A stretch of DNA of 64,000 bases, from positions 62,001-126,000 of the forward strand of contig NZ_JACHJG010000001.1 in the NCBI RefSeq assembly GCF_014203545.1, in the 5' to 3' direction. The notes beneath the pieces were generated by a model, which saw only the letters and a list, made by a program, of their open reading frames with translations, was not told the DNA's origin and did not search any database. The position numbers and the translations under genes are program-made. This document shows, piece after piece, positions 34,549-42,603 of this stretch (the first letter of the stretch is position 1; each line of letters opens with the position of its first letter). This stretch comes from Streptomyces netropsis. GTDB lineage: Bacteria > Actinomycetota > Actinomycetes > Streptomycetales > Streptomycetaceae.

Positions 34549-34614
34549 CCTCCATCGCCGGACGGGCTTGATGTGGCTGAGCTCAGCCACATCAAGCCCG
34601 TCCGGCGATGGAGG
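34549..34614. repeat. Perfect 66-bp palindrome (dispersed element, copy 2)
   Basis: Both halves are exact complements around gagctc: cctccatcgccggacgggct at each end. It shares the core atcgccggacgggct with elements at 10741 and 55253 and is followed by two small gc-rich hairpins. It lies 60 nt beyond the stop of the serine hydrolase gene on the minus strand. Confidence 0.9.
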
Positions 34615-34673
34615 GCGCGCCCGCAGGGCGCCCGCCGCCGCAGGCGGCAAAGACGGCCCCCGCCGGCCAGGCC

Positions 34674-35840
34674 CTAGCGTCCGACGCACTCCCGTACGGC
34701 CACGAGCAGGGAATTCGTCCGGGCGTCGCCGTTGCCGATCATCCGGTTGGTGACGTAGCCGAAGCCGACGCCGAACGCGTCGTCACCGAAGGCCAGTTGT
34801 CCGCCCGAGCCGTCGTGGCCGAAGCTGCGGGGGCCGAGCAGGGGGTGCCGTGCCGAGTCGAGGTGGAACCCGGAGCCCCACCGCGCGCCCAGGTCGGGGA
34901 ACCCCGACCAGGAGGCGCCGGCCGACTGCTCCCGCACCGCGTCGGTGACGGTCTCCCGGGAGAGCAGCCGCGGCCCGCCCTCCACGCCGTGCGCGGCGGC
35001 CGCGTACAGCGTGGCCAGGCCGCGCGCCGAGGAGACGCCGCCCGTCGCGGGGAACTCGGCGGTCAGCAGCGCGGGGGAGTTGTAGCCGTGCGGATCGTCG
35101 AGGCCGGGGAAGGGGACCAGCCCGTTCGTCGTCAGGATCCGCATGATGAGCGTCTCTGGGTCCGGCAGCGCGGGCCGTCCGTCGGCCTCGACGAGCCGGG
35201 CCAGCGACGGGAGTTCGTCCTCCGGCACCCCGATCCAGGTGCTCAGGCTCAGCTCGTCGGCGACGGCCGCGCGGAAGTACGCGCCGGGGGTGAGCCCGGT
35301 GATCCGCCGGATCACCTCGCCGACCAGCCAGCCCAGGGTGAACCCGTGGTACTCGAGGGCGGTGCCGGGCTCCCAGAGGGGCTCCTGCTCCTCGAGGGCC
35401 TTGACGACCGGGGTCCAGGCGGCGAGGTCCTCGAAGGTCAGGGTGCGGTCGTCGACGGCGGGGAGACCGGCGCGGTGCGCGAGCACCATGCGCGTCGTGA
35501 TCTTCTCCTTACCGCGCCGCGCGAACTCCGGCCAGTAGTCGCCGATGGGGGCGTCGAGGTCGAGTCGCCCCTCCTGCGCGAGCAGATGGGCGCAGATGCC
35601 GACGATGCCCTTGGCCGCGGAGAAGACGGGGACGGCAGTGTCCTCTTCCCAGGCCCGGCCGGTCCGCTGGTCGGCGATGCCGCCCCACAGGTCCACGACC
35701 TTGCGGCCGCCCGCGAACACGGTCACGGCCGCGCCGAGGTCACCGCGCTCGGCGAAGTTCCGGGCGAACTCGTCCGCGACGGCCCCGAACCCCTCGTCGG
35801 CCCATCCGCTGTGCTCCACTTGCCGCTCTTTCCCTCGCAT
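34674..35840 (-). CDS. Serine hydrolase, beta-lactamase/EstB family
   Basis: A 388-aa class C beta-lactamase-like esterase/peptidase. The nucleophile motif SAAK is at Ser74 (VPVFSAAKGIVG); the Tyr motif is in LEYHGFTLGWLVGE; the KTG-equivalent is FGHDGSGG. No signal peptide is seen, so it is cytoplasmic. Such proteins are esterases or D-amino peptidases rather than true beta-lactamases. Stop lies next to the palindrome. Confidence 0.9.
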   Translation of the reverse strand: MRGKERQVEHSGWADEGFGAVADEFARNFAERGDLGAAVTVFAGGRKVVDLWGGIADQRTGRAWEEDTAVPVFSAAKGIVGICAHLLAQEGRLDLDAPIGDYWPEFARRGKEKITTRMVLAHRAGLPAVDDRTLTFEDLAAWTPVVKALEEQEPLWEPGTALEYHGFTLGWLVGEVIRRITGLTPGAYFRAAVADELSLSTWIGVPEDELPSLARLVEADGRPALPDPETLIMRILTTNGLVPFPGLDDPHGYNSPALLTAEFPATGGVSSARGLATLYAAAAHGVEGGPRLLSRETVTDAVREQSAGASWSGFPDLGARWGSGFHLDSARHPLLGPRSFGHDGSGGQLAFGDDAFGVGFGYVTNRMIGNGDARTNSLLVAVRECVGR

Positions 35841-35954
35841 CGGGGCATGCCGAACCGATGCCCCCCGTGTGCCTTTGGCCAGGCCACGATACGTACGCCG
35901 CGCGCGCGGATCGAGCGATATTCCGTGCGCCCGCCCCGGTCGCGCCGCTCCGCG

Positions 35955-36419
35955 TCACCCCTCGGCGAGGAACCGCTCCAGCGCCTCCACCACCAGCGCG
36001 TGGTCGTCCCCCTGCGCCAGCCCCGACACAGCGACCGCGCCCACGACGCCCGTGCCGCGCACCGTGACCGGGAAGGCGCCGCCGTGCGCGGCGTAGCGGT
36101 CCGGGTCCAGGCGGGAGGAGTCCTCGAAGGTGCGGCCCTTCGCGCGGAAGCGGGCGCCCACGAGGTAGGAGGACTCGGCGTAGCGCTCGACGACGCGGCA
36201 TTTGCGGTCCAGCCAGGCGTCGTTGTCGGCGGAGGTGCCGGGCAGGGCGCGGTGGAAGAGGCGTTGCGCGCCGCGCCGGACGGTGATCGTGACAGCGGCG
36301 CCGCGCTCGCGGGCCAGCTCGGACAGGAGCGAGCCGAGGCGCCAGGCGTCGTCGTGGTCGAAGTGGTCGAGGACCAGGCGTCGTTCCTGCTCCTCCAGCC
36401 GTGCGATCTCCTCGCTCAT
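35955..36419 (-). CDS. Heme-degrading-domain protein, UPF0303/GlcG-HbpS type
   Basis: A 154-aa protein: FDHDDAWRLGSLLSELARERGAAVTITVRRGAQRLFHRALPGTSADNDAWLDRKCRVVERYAESSYLVG and HGGAFPVTVRGTGVVGAVAVSGLAQGDDHALVVEAL match the UPF0303/DUF336 fold. It overlaps the upstream oxidoreductase by 4 nt (ATGA), so it may handle a product or cofactor in the same pathway. Heme binding is not shown by motif. Confidence 0.85.
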   Translation of the reverse strand: MSEEIARLEEQERRLVLDHFDHDDAWRLGSLLSELARERGAAVTITVRRGAQRLFHRALPGTSADNDAWLDRKCRVVERYAESSYLVGARFRAKGRTFEDSSRLDPDRYAAHGGAFPVTVRGTGVVGAVAVSGLAQGDDHALVVEALERFLAEG

Positions 36420-37522
36420 CGGGTTGCCTCGATCCGCACCGTACGGGCCTGTGCCGCCGAGGCGCGGGCCGCCTCCAGGACGCGCAGGGCGTCCGCCGCC
36501 TCCGCCGCCGTGACCGGCGGCCGGCCACCCGTGCGCAGGGCCTCCTCGATCGCCGCGTAGTAGGCGGGGTAGTCACCGGGCAGGGTCGGTACGGGCTCCC
36601 CGCCGCCCGTCCGCGGGGACTCGCCCGCCCCGAGGCGACCCCACGCGGACTCGGCCTCGACGCCCCAGGGCGTGCCGTCGGCCGTGGGGCGCAGACCCTC
36701 GCGCAGGGCGGCTTCCTGGGGGTCGAGCCCGTACTTCACGTAGCCCGCCTCGCTGCCGAGCACGCGGAAGCGGGGGCCGAGCTGGGCGGTGGTGGCACTC
36801 ACCCACAGGTGCGAGCGGACGCCGCTCACGTGCGTGATCGCGATGAACGTGTCGTCGTCGGCCTCGGCGCCCTCGCGCCGGACGTCGGTCTCGGCGTAGA
36901 CGGTGGCGGCCGGGCCGAAGAGGTGCAGGGCCTGGTCCACGACATGGCTGCCCAGGTCGTAGAGCAGCCCGCCGATCTCGGCCGGGTCGCCGGACTCGCG
37001 CCAGCCGCCCTTGGGGTGCGGCCGCCAGCGCTCGAAGCGGGACTCGAAGCGCTGGACCCGGCCGAGGGCGCCGTCGGCGATCAGCTTTCGGACGGTACGG
37101 AAGTCGTTGTCCCAGCGACGGTTCTGGAAGGCACTGAGCAACAGGCCGCGGTCCTCGGCCAGGGCGGCCAGCTCCTCGGCCTCGGCGGCCGTCGCGGCGA
37201 GCGGCTTGTCGACGACCACCGGCAGCCCGGCCTCCAGGGCCGTGCGGGCGAGCGGGACGTGGGTGCGGTTGGGGGAGGCGATGACGATCAGGTCGAGCTC
37301 GCCCGCCCGCGCGAAGAGGGCGTCCGCGTCGGCGACCGTGACGACGCCCGGGTGCTCGGCCACGGCCTGCCGCTGCCGGTCGGGGTCGGCCGTGACGACC
37401 GTGTCGAGGGCGAGGCCCTCGGTCGCGGCGATCAGCGGGGCGTGGAAGACGGAGCCCGCCAGGCCGTAACCGATGAGGCCGACGCGAAGCGGGGTGCGGG
37501 GGGTGCCTGTGGTGCCATCCAT
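36416..37522 (-). CDS. Gfo/Idh/MocA family oxidoreductase
   Basis: A 368-aa NAD(P)-dependent sugar or inositol dehydrogenase-type enzyme. Rossmann start LRVGLIGYGLAGSVFHAPLI, the EKP-like motif VVVDKPLAAT (Lys catalytic), and GGLLYDLGSHVVDQALHLFG with the catalytic Asp/His region. A much longer minus frame runs across here but is a shadow of the ROK gene; the start at 37522 fits the fold. It is divergent from a ROK regulator and shares its operator, so it is likely induced by a sugar. Confidence 0.92.
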   Translation of the reverse strand: MDGTTGTPRTPLRVGLIGYGLAGSVFHAPLIAATEGLALDTVVTADPDRQRQAVAEHPGVVTVADADALFARAGELDLIVIASPNRTHVPLARTALEAGLPVVVDKPLAATAAEAEELAALAEDRGLLLSAFQNRRWDNDFRTVRKLIADGALGRVQRFESRFERWRPHPKGGWRESGDPAEIGGLLYDLGSHVVDQALHLFGPAATVYAETDVRREGAEADDDTFIAITHVSGVRSHLWVSATTAQLGPRFRVLGSEAGYVKYGLDPQEAALREGLRPTADGTPWGVEAESAWGRLGAGESPRTGGGEPVPTLPGDYPAYYAAIEEALRTGGRPPVTAAEAADALRVLEAARASAAQARTVRIEATR

Positions 37523-37528
37523 GCCCTT

Positions 37529-37555
37529 CACTTTGGCAACGCTGTTGCGAAAGTG
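37529..37555. promoter_or_regulatory. ROK operator between divergent genes
   Basis: CACTTTgGCAAC-gct-GTTGCgAAAGTG, a 27-bp inverted repeat with two symmetric mismatches, lies 7 nt from each start codon (37522 minus, 37562 plus). It almost fills the intergenic space, so occupancy would block both genes. Confidence 0.85.
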
Positions 37556-37561
37556 CAAGCG

Positions 37562-39058
37562 ATGGCGACAATGGGCGGTGTGAACAACGGTGTGCAGGAC
37601 GGTGCGAGCAGCGAGGGTGCGACCGGCGGCAGCTTTGCTTTTGGCGCCAACCTCGCCGCGCTGCGGGACCACAACGCCGCCCTCGTCCTCGGGCTGCTGC
37701 GGGACGCGGGCGCGGCGGGCGCGAGCCGCGCGGAGCTGGCCGGGCGGACGGGCCTGACCCCGCAGGCCGTCAGCAAGATCAGCGCCCGGCTGCGGGCCGC
37801 GGGCCTCGCCGCCGAGGCGGGCCGCCGCGCGTCCACCGGCGGCAAGCCCGCCACGACCTGGCGCCTGGTCCCGGACGCGGCCCACGCCATCGGCCTCCAC
37901 CTCGACCGCGACGCCCTGACCGCGATCCTCGTCGACCTCACCGGCACCACCGTCGCCTCCCGGACGGCCCCGCTCGCCTTCGGCGCGGGCGCGGAGGCAC
38001 TGCTGGGGACGGTGGCGGCGGAGGTGTCGGCGCTGCTGGCGGAGGCGGATGGGGGTGCCGTGGGCGCGGGTCCGGCCGCCGTGTCCCCCGGCCACGGCGG
38101 GGGTGTGCTCGCGGGTGACGGCCCGTCGCCGTCCGGGGCCGTGGACCCCCGAGGCGGGCCGCCCGGCTCGGGCGCGCCCCCTGCGGACACCCGCGAAGGC
38201 TCGCCGACCGCCGTGCGCCCCGCGCCCCGCGCGTCCCGCGCGACTGGCACCGCGTCCCGCGCGACTGGCACCGCGTCCCGCGCCGACGGCACCGTGCCCC
38301 CGGCGACCGGCACCGTGCCCCGCGTGAGCGGCTCCCTCCTCGGCGTCGGCGTCGCCGTGCCCGGGCCGCTCGATCACGCGAGCGGCGTGCTGCACCGGGT
38401 CACCGGGTTCCCCGAGTGGGACGGCTTCCCGCTGCGCGACGCGCTCGCCGAGCGGCTCGGGCTGCCGGTCGTGGTCGACAAGGACACCAACGCCGCCGCG
38501 CTCGGCCTCGTGCTGCGCGGCGCGGGCGGCGGCGTGCCCGCCGCCGACTCCTTCGCCTATCTGCACCTCGGCACGGGCCTCGGCGCCGGGCTCGTCCTCG
38601 GCGGCGGCGTGCACCGGGGGGCCAGGACCGGGGCCGGGGAGTTCGGGCACCAGGTGCTCCAGCTCGACGGGCCGCCGTGCCCGTGCGGCAACCGGGGCTG
38701 CATAGAGGCGCTGTGTCTGGGTGCCGTCGCGGCCGGCGACACCGCCCGCGCGGCGCGGCTGCTCGGCGTCGGCGCCGCCAACCTCGTACGGCTGCTGGAC
38801 ATCGACCTCGTCCTGCTCGGCGGCCGGACCGTGCTGGCCGAGCCGGAGCCGTATCTGCGCGGCGTGCGCGCGGTCCTCGCCGAGGACGCCGCCCGCGCGG
38901 ACGGCCGTACGGTCCCCGTGGCCGTCGCCCCCGGCGGCGGCCGGACGGTGGTCGAGGGCGCGGCCGAGCTGGCGCTCGCCCCGCTCTTCGGGCGGTCCGG
39001 CACGGCCTTCGCACCCCGGTCCGATGAGACGAAAATCGTCACATCGGGCGGTATGTGA
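37562..39058 (+). CDS. ROK family transcriptional regulator with low-complexity insert
   Basis: A 498-aa regulator. An N-terminal winged helix (about 28-100: NHAALVLGLL-like DHNAALVLGLLRDAG, RAELAGRTGLTPQAVSKISARLRAAGLAAE) is joined to a ROK sugar-kinase-like domain with VVDKDTNAAALG, FAYLHLGTGLGAGLVLGG, GEFGHQVL and the zinc motif CPCGNRGCIE. Residues about 164-256 form a Pro/Gly/Ala/Thr-rich insertion with a repeated RATGTAS motif, which makes it near 100 aa longer than usual. It is probably an autorepressor acting at the palindrome upstream. Alternative starts at 37571 and 37580 are possible. Confidence 0.9.
   Translation: MATMGGVNNGVQDGASSEGATGGSFAFGANLAALRDHNAALVLGLLRDAGAAGASRAELAGRTGLTPQAVSKISARLRAAGLAAEAGRRASTGGKPATTWRLVPDAAHAIGLHLDRDALTAILVDLTGTTVASRTAPLAFGAGAEALLGTVAAEVSALLAEADGGAVGAGPAAVSPGHGGGVLAGDGPSPSGAVDPRGGPPGSGAPPADTREGSPTAVRPAPRASRATGTASRATGTASRADGTVPPATGTVPRVSGSLLGVGVAVPGPLDHASGVLHRVTGFPEWDGFPLRDALAERLGLPVVVDKDTNAAALGLVLRGAGGGVPAADSFAYLHLGTGLGAGLVLGGGVHRGARTGAGEFGHQVLQLDGPPCPCGNRGCIEALCLGAVAAGDTARAARLLGVGAANLVRLLDIDLVLLGGRTVLAEPEPYLRGVRAVLAEDAARADGRTVPVAVAPGGGRTVVEGAAELALAPLFGRSGTAFAPRSDETKIVTSGGM
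38240..38281 (+). repeat. 21-bp tandem repeat inside the ROK insert
   Basis: gcgactggcaccgcgtcccgc occurs twice exactly (38240-38260, 38261-38281), followed by a diverged third unit. It encodes ATGTASR repeats in the linker. Confidence 0.9.
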
Positions 39059-39169
39059 CGGCCAGTCGGCCGCACGGGACCGTGCCGCGCCCGGCTCGTG
39101 CGCGCGGGGGGTGGGATGTTCCTGAGGACCCGGAGCCCCCACCCGCACCCCACCCGCAAAGGTCCCGCG

Positions 39170-40012
39170 ATGTCCCTGCCCCGTGCCCTCGTCGCAGTCG
39201 GCGCCGCCGCGCTCGCGCTCGCCCCGGCGGCGGCACCGGCGGCAGCGGAGAAGGCCGCCGCGCACCCGGTCGCCGAACAGCCGCCCTGCGGCGACCCCGG
39301 CAGCGCCGCCTTCCCGATCAGCTCGCGGCTGAACGGCGGCCCCGAGGCGTACGGGCGCGGCGGCGCCCCGCACGGCTGGCGGCTGGAGCTGCGCAACGAC
39401 ACGGGCGCCGACTGCCAGGCCGTGCATCCCGTCGCCGTCCTCGCCGACCGGAGCCGCACGCTGCGGCCCGGCGACATCCACCTCGACTTCTACGACCGGG
39501 GCGCCGAGCGCTGGCGGCCCGTGCGCTTCGAGCGGACCGACGAGGCCGAGAACGTCGGCGTCTTCGACGGCTCCTCGCCGGACTTCCCGGGCTTCGCCGT
39601 CCCCGCCCGCCGCTCGGTCACCGTCGACCTGCGCCTGGCCTTCGCGGCCGGCGCCCCCGAAGGCCCGGTCACGGCCAATGTGACGGCCGTGCAGCGACGC
39701 GGGAACGACGGCGACTGGGTGGGGGAGTCCGACGACTACACCTTCGCCATCGAGGAGGGCACGCCCGAACCCGCCGAGGAGACCGGGCGGAAGGGGGCCG
39801 CCGGACACGCCGGGGACGCCATGGACCCCGGCGCCCCGGACCGCGTCCCGGCCCGTGGCGGCGACGCGAGCCCGTCCGCCGAGGAAGCGAGCCCGCCGGC
39901 ACTCGCCGACACGGGCTCCTCGCACCACCTCTTCGGGATCGGCGCCGCAGCCCTCGCGCTGCTCCTCGGCGGGGCGGCGCTGATGTTCGCGGCGCGGCGG
40001 TCGGGCCGCTGA
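39170..40012 (+). CDS. Sortase-anchored surface protein (LADTG)
   Basis: A 280-aa precursor. Signal peptide (RALVAVGAAALALAPAAAPAAA), then a beta-rich domain (about 35-190) with ELRNDTGADCQAVHPVAVLAD and SVTVDLRLAFAAGAPEGPVTANVTAV. A Pro/Glu/Asp/Ala-rich wall-spanning region follows, then the sorting signal LADTG, a hydrophobic segment (LFGIGAAALALLLGGAALMF) and the basic tail AARRSGR. LAxTG is the signal used by class E sortases in Streptomyces, not the LPxTG type. The class F sortase 1.7 kb downstream is therefore not certain to be its enzyme. Confidence 0.85.
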   Translation: MSLPRALVAVGAAALALAPAAAPAAAEKAAAHPVAEQPPCGDPGSAAFPISSRLNGGPEAYGRGGAPHGWRLELRNDTGADCQAVHPVAVLADRSRTLRPGDIHLDFYDRGAERWRPVRFERTDEAENVGVFDGSSPDFPGFAVPARRSVTVDLRLAFAAGAPEGPVTANVTAVQRRGNDGDWVGESDDYTFAIEEGTPEPAEETGRKGAAGHAGDAMDPGAPDRVPARGGDASPSAEEASPPALADTGSSHHLFGIGAAALALLLGGAALMFAARRSGR

Positions 40013-40144
40013 CCCCTCCTACGTCGCCGCCTGGAAGGGCGCGACCGGGAGCTGATTAGGCTGGAGGGGTCAGGGCGGCGCACAAGAGGTGCCGCCCCGG
40101 CGTACCCAGCCCCGGCGAGGGGCGATTACGGCAGGAGTCCCACT

Positions 40145-40924
40145 GTGGCAGAGCGCAAGCCCATCGAGTCCTGGCTGACCGACATGGACGGTGTCCTGAT
40201 GCACGAGGGCATCCCGGTGCCCGGTGCGGACACCTTCATCAAGCGGCTCCGCGAGTCCGGCAAGCCTTTTCTCGTGCTGACCAACAACTCCATCTACACC
40301 CCCCGTGACCTGCACGCCCGGCTGGCCCGCATCGGGCTCGACGTCCCCGTCGACAACATCTGGACCTCCGCGCTGGCCACCGCGCAGTTCCTGGACGACC
40401 AGCGGCCCGGCGGCACCGCCTACGTCATCGGCGAGGCCGGGCTCACCACCGCCCTGCACGACATCGGGTACGTCCTCACCGACCACGACCCCGACTACGT
40501 GGTCCTCGGCGAGACCCGTACGTACAGCTTCGAGGCGCTCACCAAGGCCATCCGGCTGATCAACGCCGGCGCCCGCTTCATCGCCACCAACCCCGACGAG
40601 ACCGGCCCCTCCGCCGAGGGCGCGCTGCCCGCCACCGGCTCCGTCGCCGCCCTGATCACCAAGGCGACCGGCCGCGAGCCGTACTTCGTCGGCAAGCCGA
40701 ACCCGCTGATGATGCGGGCCGGGCTCAACGCCATCGGCGCGCACTCCGAGACCAGCGCCATGATCGGCGACCGGATGGACACCGATGTGCTGGCCGGGCT
40801 GGAGGCCGGCATGGAGACCTTCCTCGTGCTGACCGGACTCACCCGCTCCGAGGAGATCGAGCTGCACCCCTTCCGGCCCTCCCGCGTCGTCGACTCGATC
40901 GCCGACCTCGTCGAGCTGATCTGA
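40145..40924 (+). CDS. HAD-IIA family hydrolase (NagD-like)
   Basis: A 259-aa phosphatase. Nucleophile motif I is LTDMDGVLMHE, motif II LVLTNNS, motif III Lys with GKPNPLMM and motif IV IGDRMDTDVLAGLEAGM. NagD-type HADs dephosphorylate nucleotide monophosphates or small sugar phosphates. GTG start at 40145 with AGGAG upstream. Despite the name it is not linked to the nag genes here. Confidence 0.92.
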   Translation: MAERKPIESWLTDMDGVLMHEGIPVPGADTFIKRLRESGKPFLVLTNNSIYTPRDLHARLARIGLDVPVDNIWTSALATAQFLDDQRPGGTAYVIGEAGLTTALHDIGYVLTDHDPDYVVLGETRTYSFEALTKAIRLINAGARFIATNPDETGPSAEGALPATGSVAALITKATGREPYFVGKPNPLMMRAGLNAIGAHSETSAMIGDRMDTDVLAGLEAGMETFLVLTGLTRSEEIELHPFRPSRVVDSIADLVELI

Positions 40925-40938
40925 CCCGGCCTCAACTG

Positions 40939-40986
40939 GCCCAAAGGCGATCTGACCTGCTCCGAGCCGATCGGGGGCCTTTGGGC
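40939..40986 (+). terminator. Terminator after HAD gene
   Basis: gcccaaagg...cctttgggc arms enclosing further pairs (cgatc/gatcg), 15 nt after the stop. Confidence 0.65.
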
Positions 40987-41071
40987 ACCGGATGGCGCAA
41001 TACGGCTACGGAGCGGATGCGACGCCGGAGTCCACCGGGTGAACCTTCTGACGTACCCAGGAGGTTTCACC

Positions 41072-41746
41072 ATGGATTCTGCCCGCTTCGCATTCTGTGG
41101 CGTCCTCGTGGCGGCGGCCGTCGTCTGCGCCGCCCCCGCGCACGCCGTCGACGACCCCGCCACCATGTCGGGGACCGTCGAACTCACCCCCGTCACCAGC
41201 CACCCCGGCGGCGAGGTGCAACTGCGCGTCTCCGGCTGCGGCAACAACAAGGCGACCGCCAGCTCCGAGGCCTTCGTCTCCGACGCCGTGCTGGCCAAGG
41301 ACTCGGCCGGGCTCTTCGCCGAGGCGACCGTCCGCTCGACCGTCGCCCCCGGCGTCTACCCCGTCAAGGTCAACTGCGACGGCTACGACGCGATGGCCGC
41401 GGGCCGGCTGACCATCGTCAACGAGGGCGAGGAGCCACCCGGCGCCCGCGACCGGCAGGACGACCGCGTCGGAGCCGAGCCCCACGACCGGCCCGACGGC
41501 CACACCGTGCCCGACGGCCGGCTGCCCGGCAACCACACCCTGCCCGACTCCCCCACCTCCGAACTGCCCATCGCACCCGTCCCCGCGGGCGGCGGCGGCA
41601 CGTCCTCGATGGCCACCGCCGAGGCACCCGGCACACCGGGGCTCGTCCTCGCGGGCGGTACCGCGCTGATCGCCGCCGGAGTGATCTGGTACCGCCGCCG
41701 CAACGAGGCCGCGCAGCGCCGCGACACCGACGAATCGCGGCACTGA
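41072..41746 (+). CDS. Secreted protein, partner of class F sortase
   Basis: A 224-aa protein with a signal peptide (FCGVLVAAAVVCAAPAHA), an immunoglobulin-like or beta domain of about 100 aa with two Cys (VSGCGNNKA and VNCDGYDA), an Asp/Pro/His-rich linker and a C-terminal membrane helix (PGLVLAGGTALIAAGVIWY) with basic tail RRRNEAAQRR. No LPxTG or LAxTG motif precedes the helix. AGGAGG is well placed for the ATG. It lies 19 nt before the sortase gene, so it is the likely substrate or scaffold. Confidence 0.8.
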   Translation: MDSARFAFCGVLVAAAVVCAAPAHAVDDPATMSGTVELTPVTSHPGGEVQLRVSGCGNNKATASSEAFVSDAVLAKDSAGLFAEATVRSTVAPGVYPVKVNCDGYDAMAAGRLTIVNEGEEPPGARDRQDDRVGAEPHDRPDGHTVPDGRLPGNHTLPDSPTSELPIAPVPAGGGGTSSMATAEAPGTPGLVLAGGTALIAAGVIWYRRRNEAAQRRDTDESRH

Positions 41747-41765
41747 CGGAACGCGGCGCGAGTCG

Positions 41766-42428
41766 ATGTCCGAACCGCGTGCCAGCGGCACCGGCCGCCT
41801 CCTGATCGGAGTGACCTGGGCCGTGCTGCTGCTGGCCCTGTGGCTGTGGGGGCGGGAGATCACCGAGGGGCACGGCTCCGCCACGCCCACCACCGGTGAC
41901 GTCGCCGCGGCGGGCCGCCCGCTGGGGCGCTCCCTGCCCCCGGCCCACGAACCGCTGCCCGCTTCCCGGCCCCGGGGTCTGTTCATCAAGGCGACGGGCG
42001 TCTGGGCGCCGGTCGAGGAGCGCGGCCTCAACCCGACGGGGGCGGTGGAGCCGCCGCCGTACTCGCGGTCCAACGCCGTCGGTTGGTACCGCGGCGGCCC
42101 GCAGCCCGGCAGTCCCGGCGCCGCCGTCCTCGTCGGCCACCTCGACACCCCCCGCGCCCGTGCCGTCTTCTACGACCTCAGCGCGCTGAAACCCGGGGAG
42201 ACGATCACCGTGGCCCGCGTCGACGGCTCGACCGCCGAGTTCACCGTCGAGGACGTCTCCGTCTACTCCAAGGACCGCTTCGACGCCCGGAAGGTCTACG
42301 GGCCGCGCGAGGCGGACCGGGCCGAGCTGCGCCTGATCACCTGCGGCGGCGATTACGACCGGGTCCGGCACTCCTACTCCGCCAATGTCGTCGTGTCCGC
42401 CTATCTGACCGGCACGGGCCGGGTGTGA
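41766..42428 (+). CDS. Class F sortase
   Basis: A 220-aa membrane-anchored transpeptidase. N-terminal helix LLIGVTWAVLLLALWLWG; catalytic His125 in VLVGHLDT, Cys193 in LRLITCGGDYD, Arg about 201 in RHSYSANVVV. The TCGGDYD motif is typical of class F actinobacterial sortases. Its substrates are poorly known. It is probably co-transcribed with the gene upstream. Confidence 0.93.
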   Translation: MSEPRASGTGRLLIGVTWAVLLLALWLWGREITEGHGSATPTTGDVAAAGRPLGRSLPPAHEPLPASRPRGLFIKATGVWAPVEERGLNPTGAVEPPPYSRSNAVGWYRGGPQPGSPGAAVLVGHLDTPRARAVFYDLSALKPGETITVARVDGSTAEFTVEDVSVYSKDRFDARKVYGPREADRAELRLITCGGDYDRVRHSYSANVVVSAYLTGTGRV

Positions 42429-42564
42429 ACACCGGGTTCCGGCAGGCCGGTACGGCGGGCTCTGGTCCAACAGGGCGATATGACGCCAAGTCATACCCTG
42501 AGCACCCACTGTGGAGGACACGTCTGTGTCAGCATTGAGACGACCGGTCATGTCCCGCGCGGGT

Positions 42565-42580
42565 CTGGGGGCACCCCCAG
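42565..42580 (+). promoter_or_regulatory. Leader hairpin upstream of cslZ
   Basis: ctggggg-ca-cccccag, a perfect 7-bp stem, 12 nt before the AAGGGGGA ribosome binding site of the GH6 gene. Confidence 0.4.
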
Positions 42581-42603
42581 GCAGTACAGCCAAGGGGGAG
42601 TGG

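Noticed and set aside
34674..35840. Antibiotic resistance beta-lactamase
   Set aside because: The SxxK fold is present but there is no signal peptide and the motifs fit cytoplasmic class C-like esterases.
36416..39928. A 1170-codon open frame on the minus strand
   Set aside because: Only its first 369 codons from 37522 downward are a real gene; the rest is the antisense shadow of the ROK gene and surface-protein gene in GC-rich DNA.
40145..40924. NagD-like HAD as part of GlcNAc catabolism
   Set aside because: The name is historical; the gene is far from the nag locus and no dre box was seen upstream.
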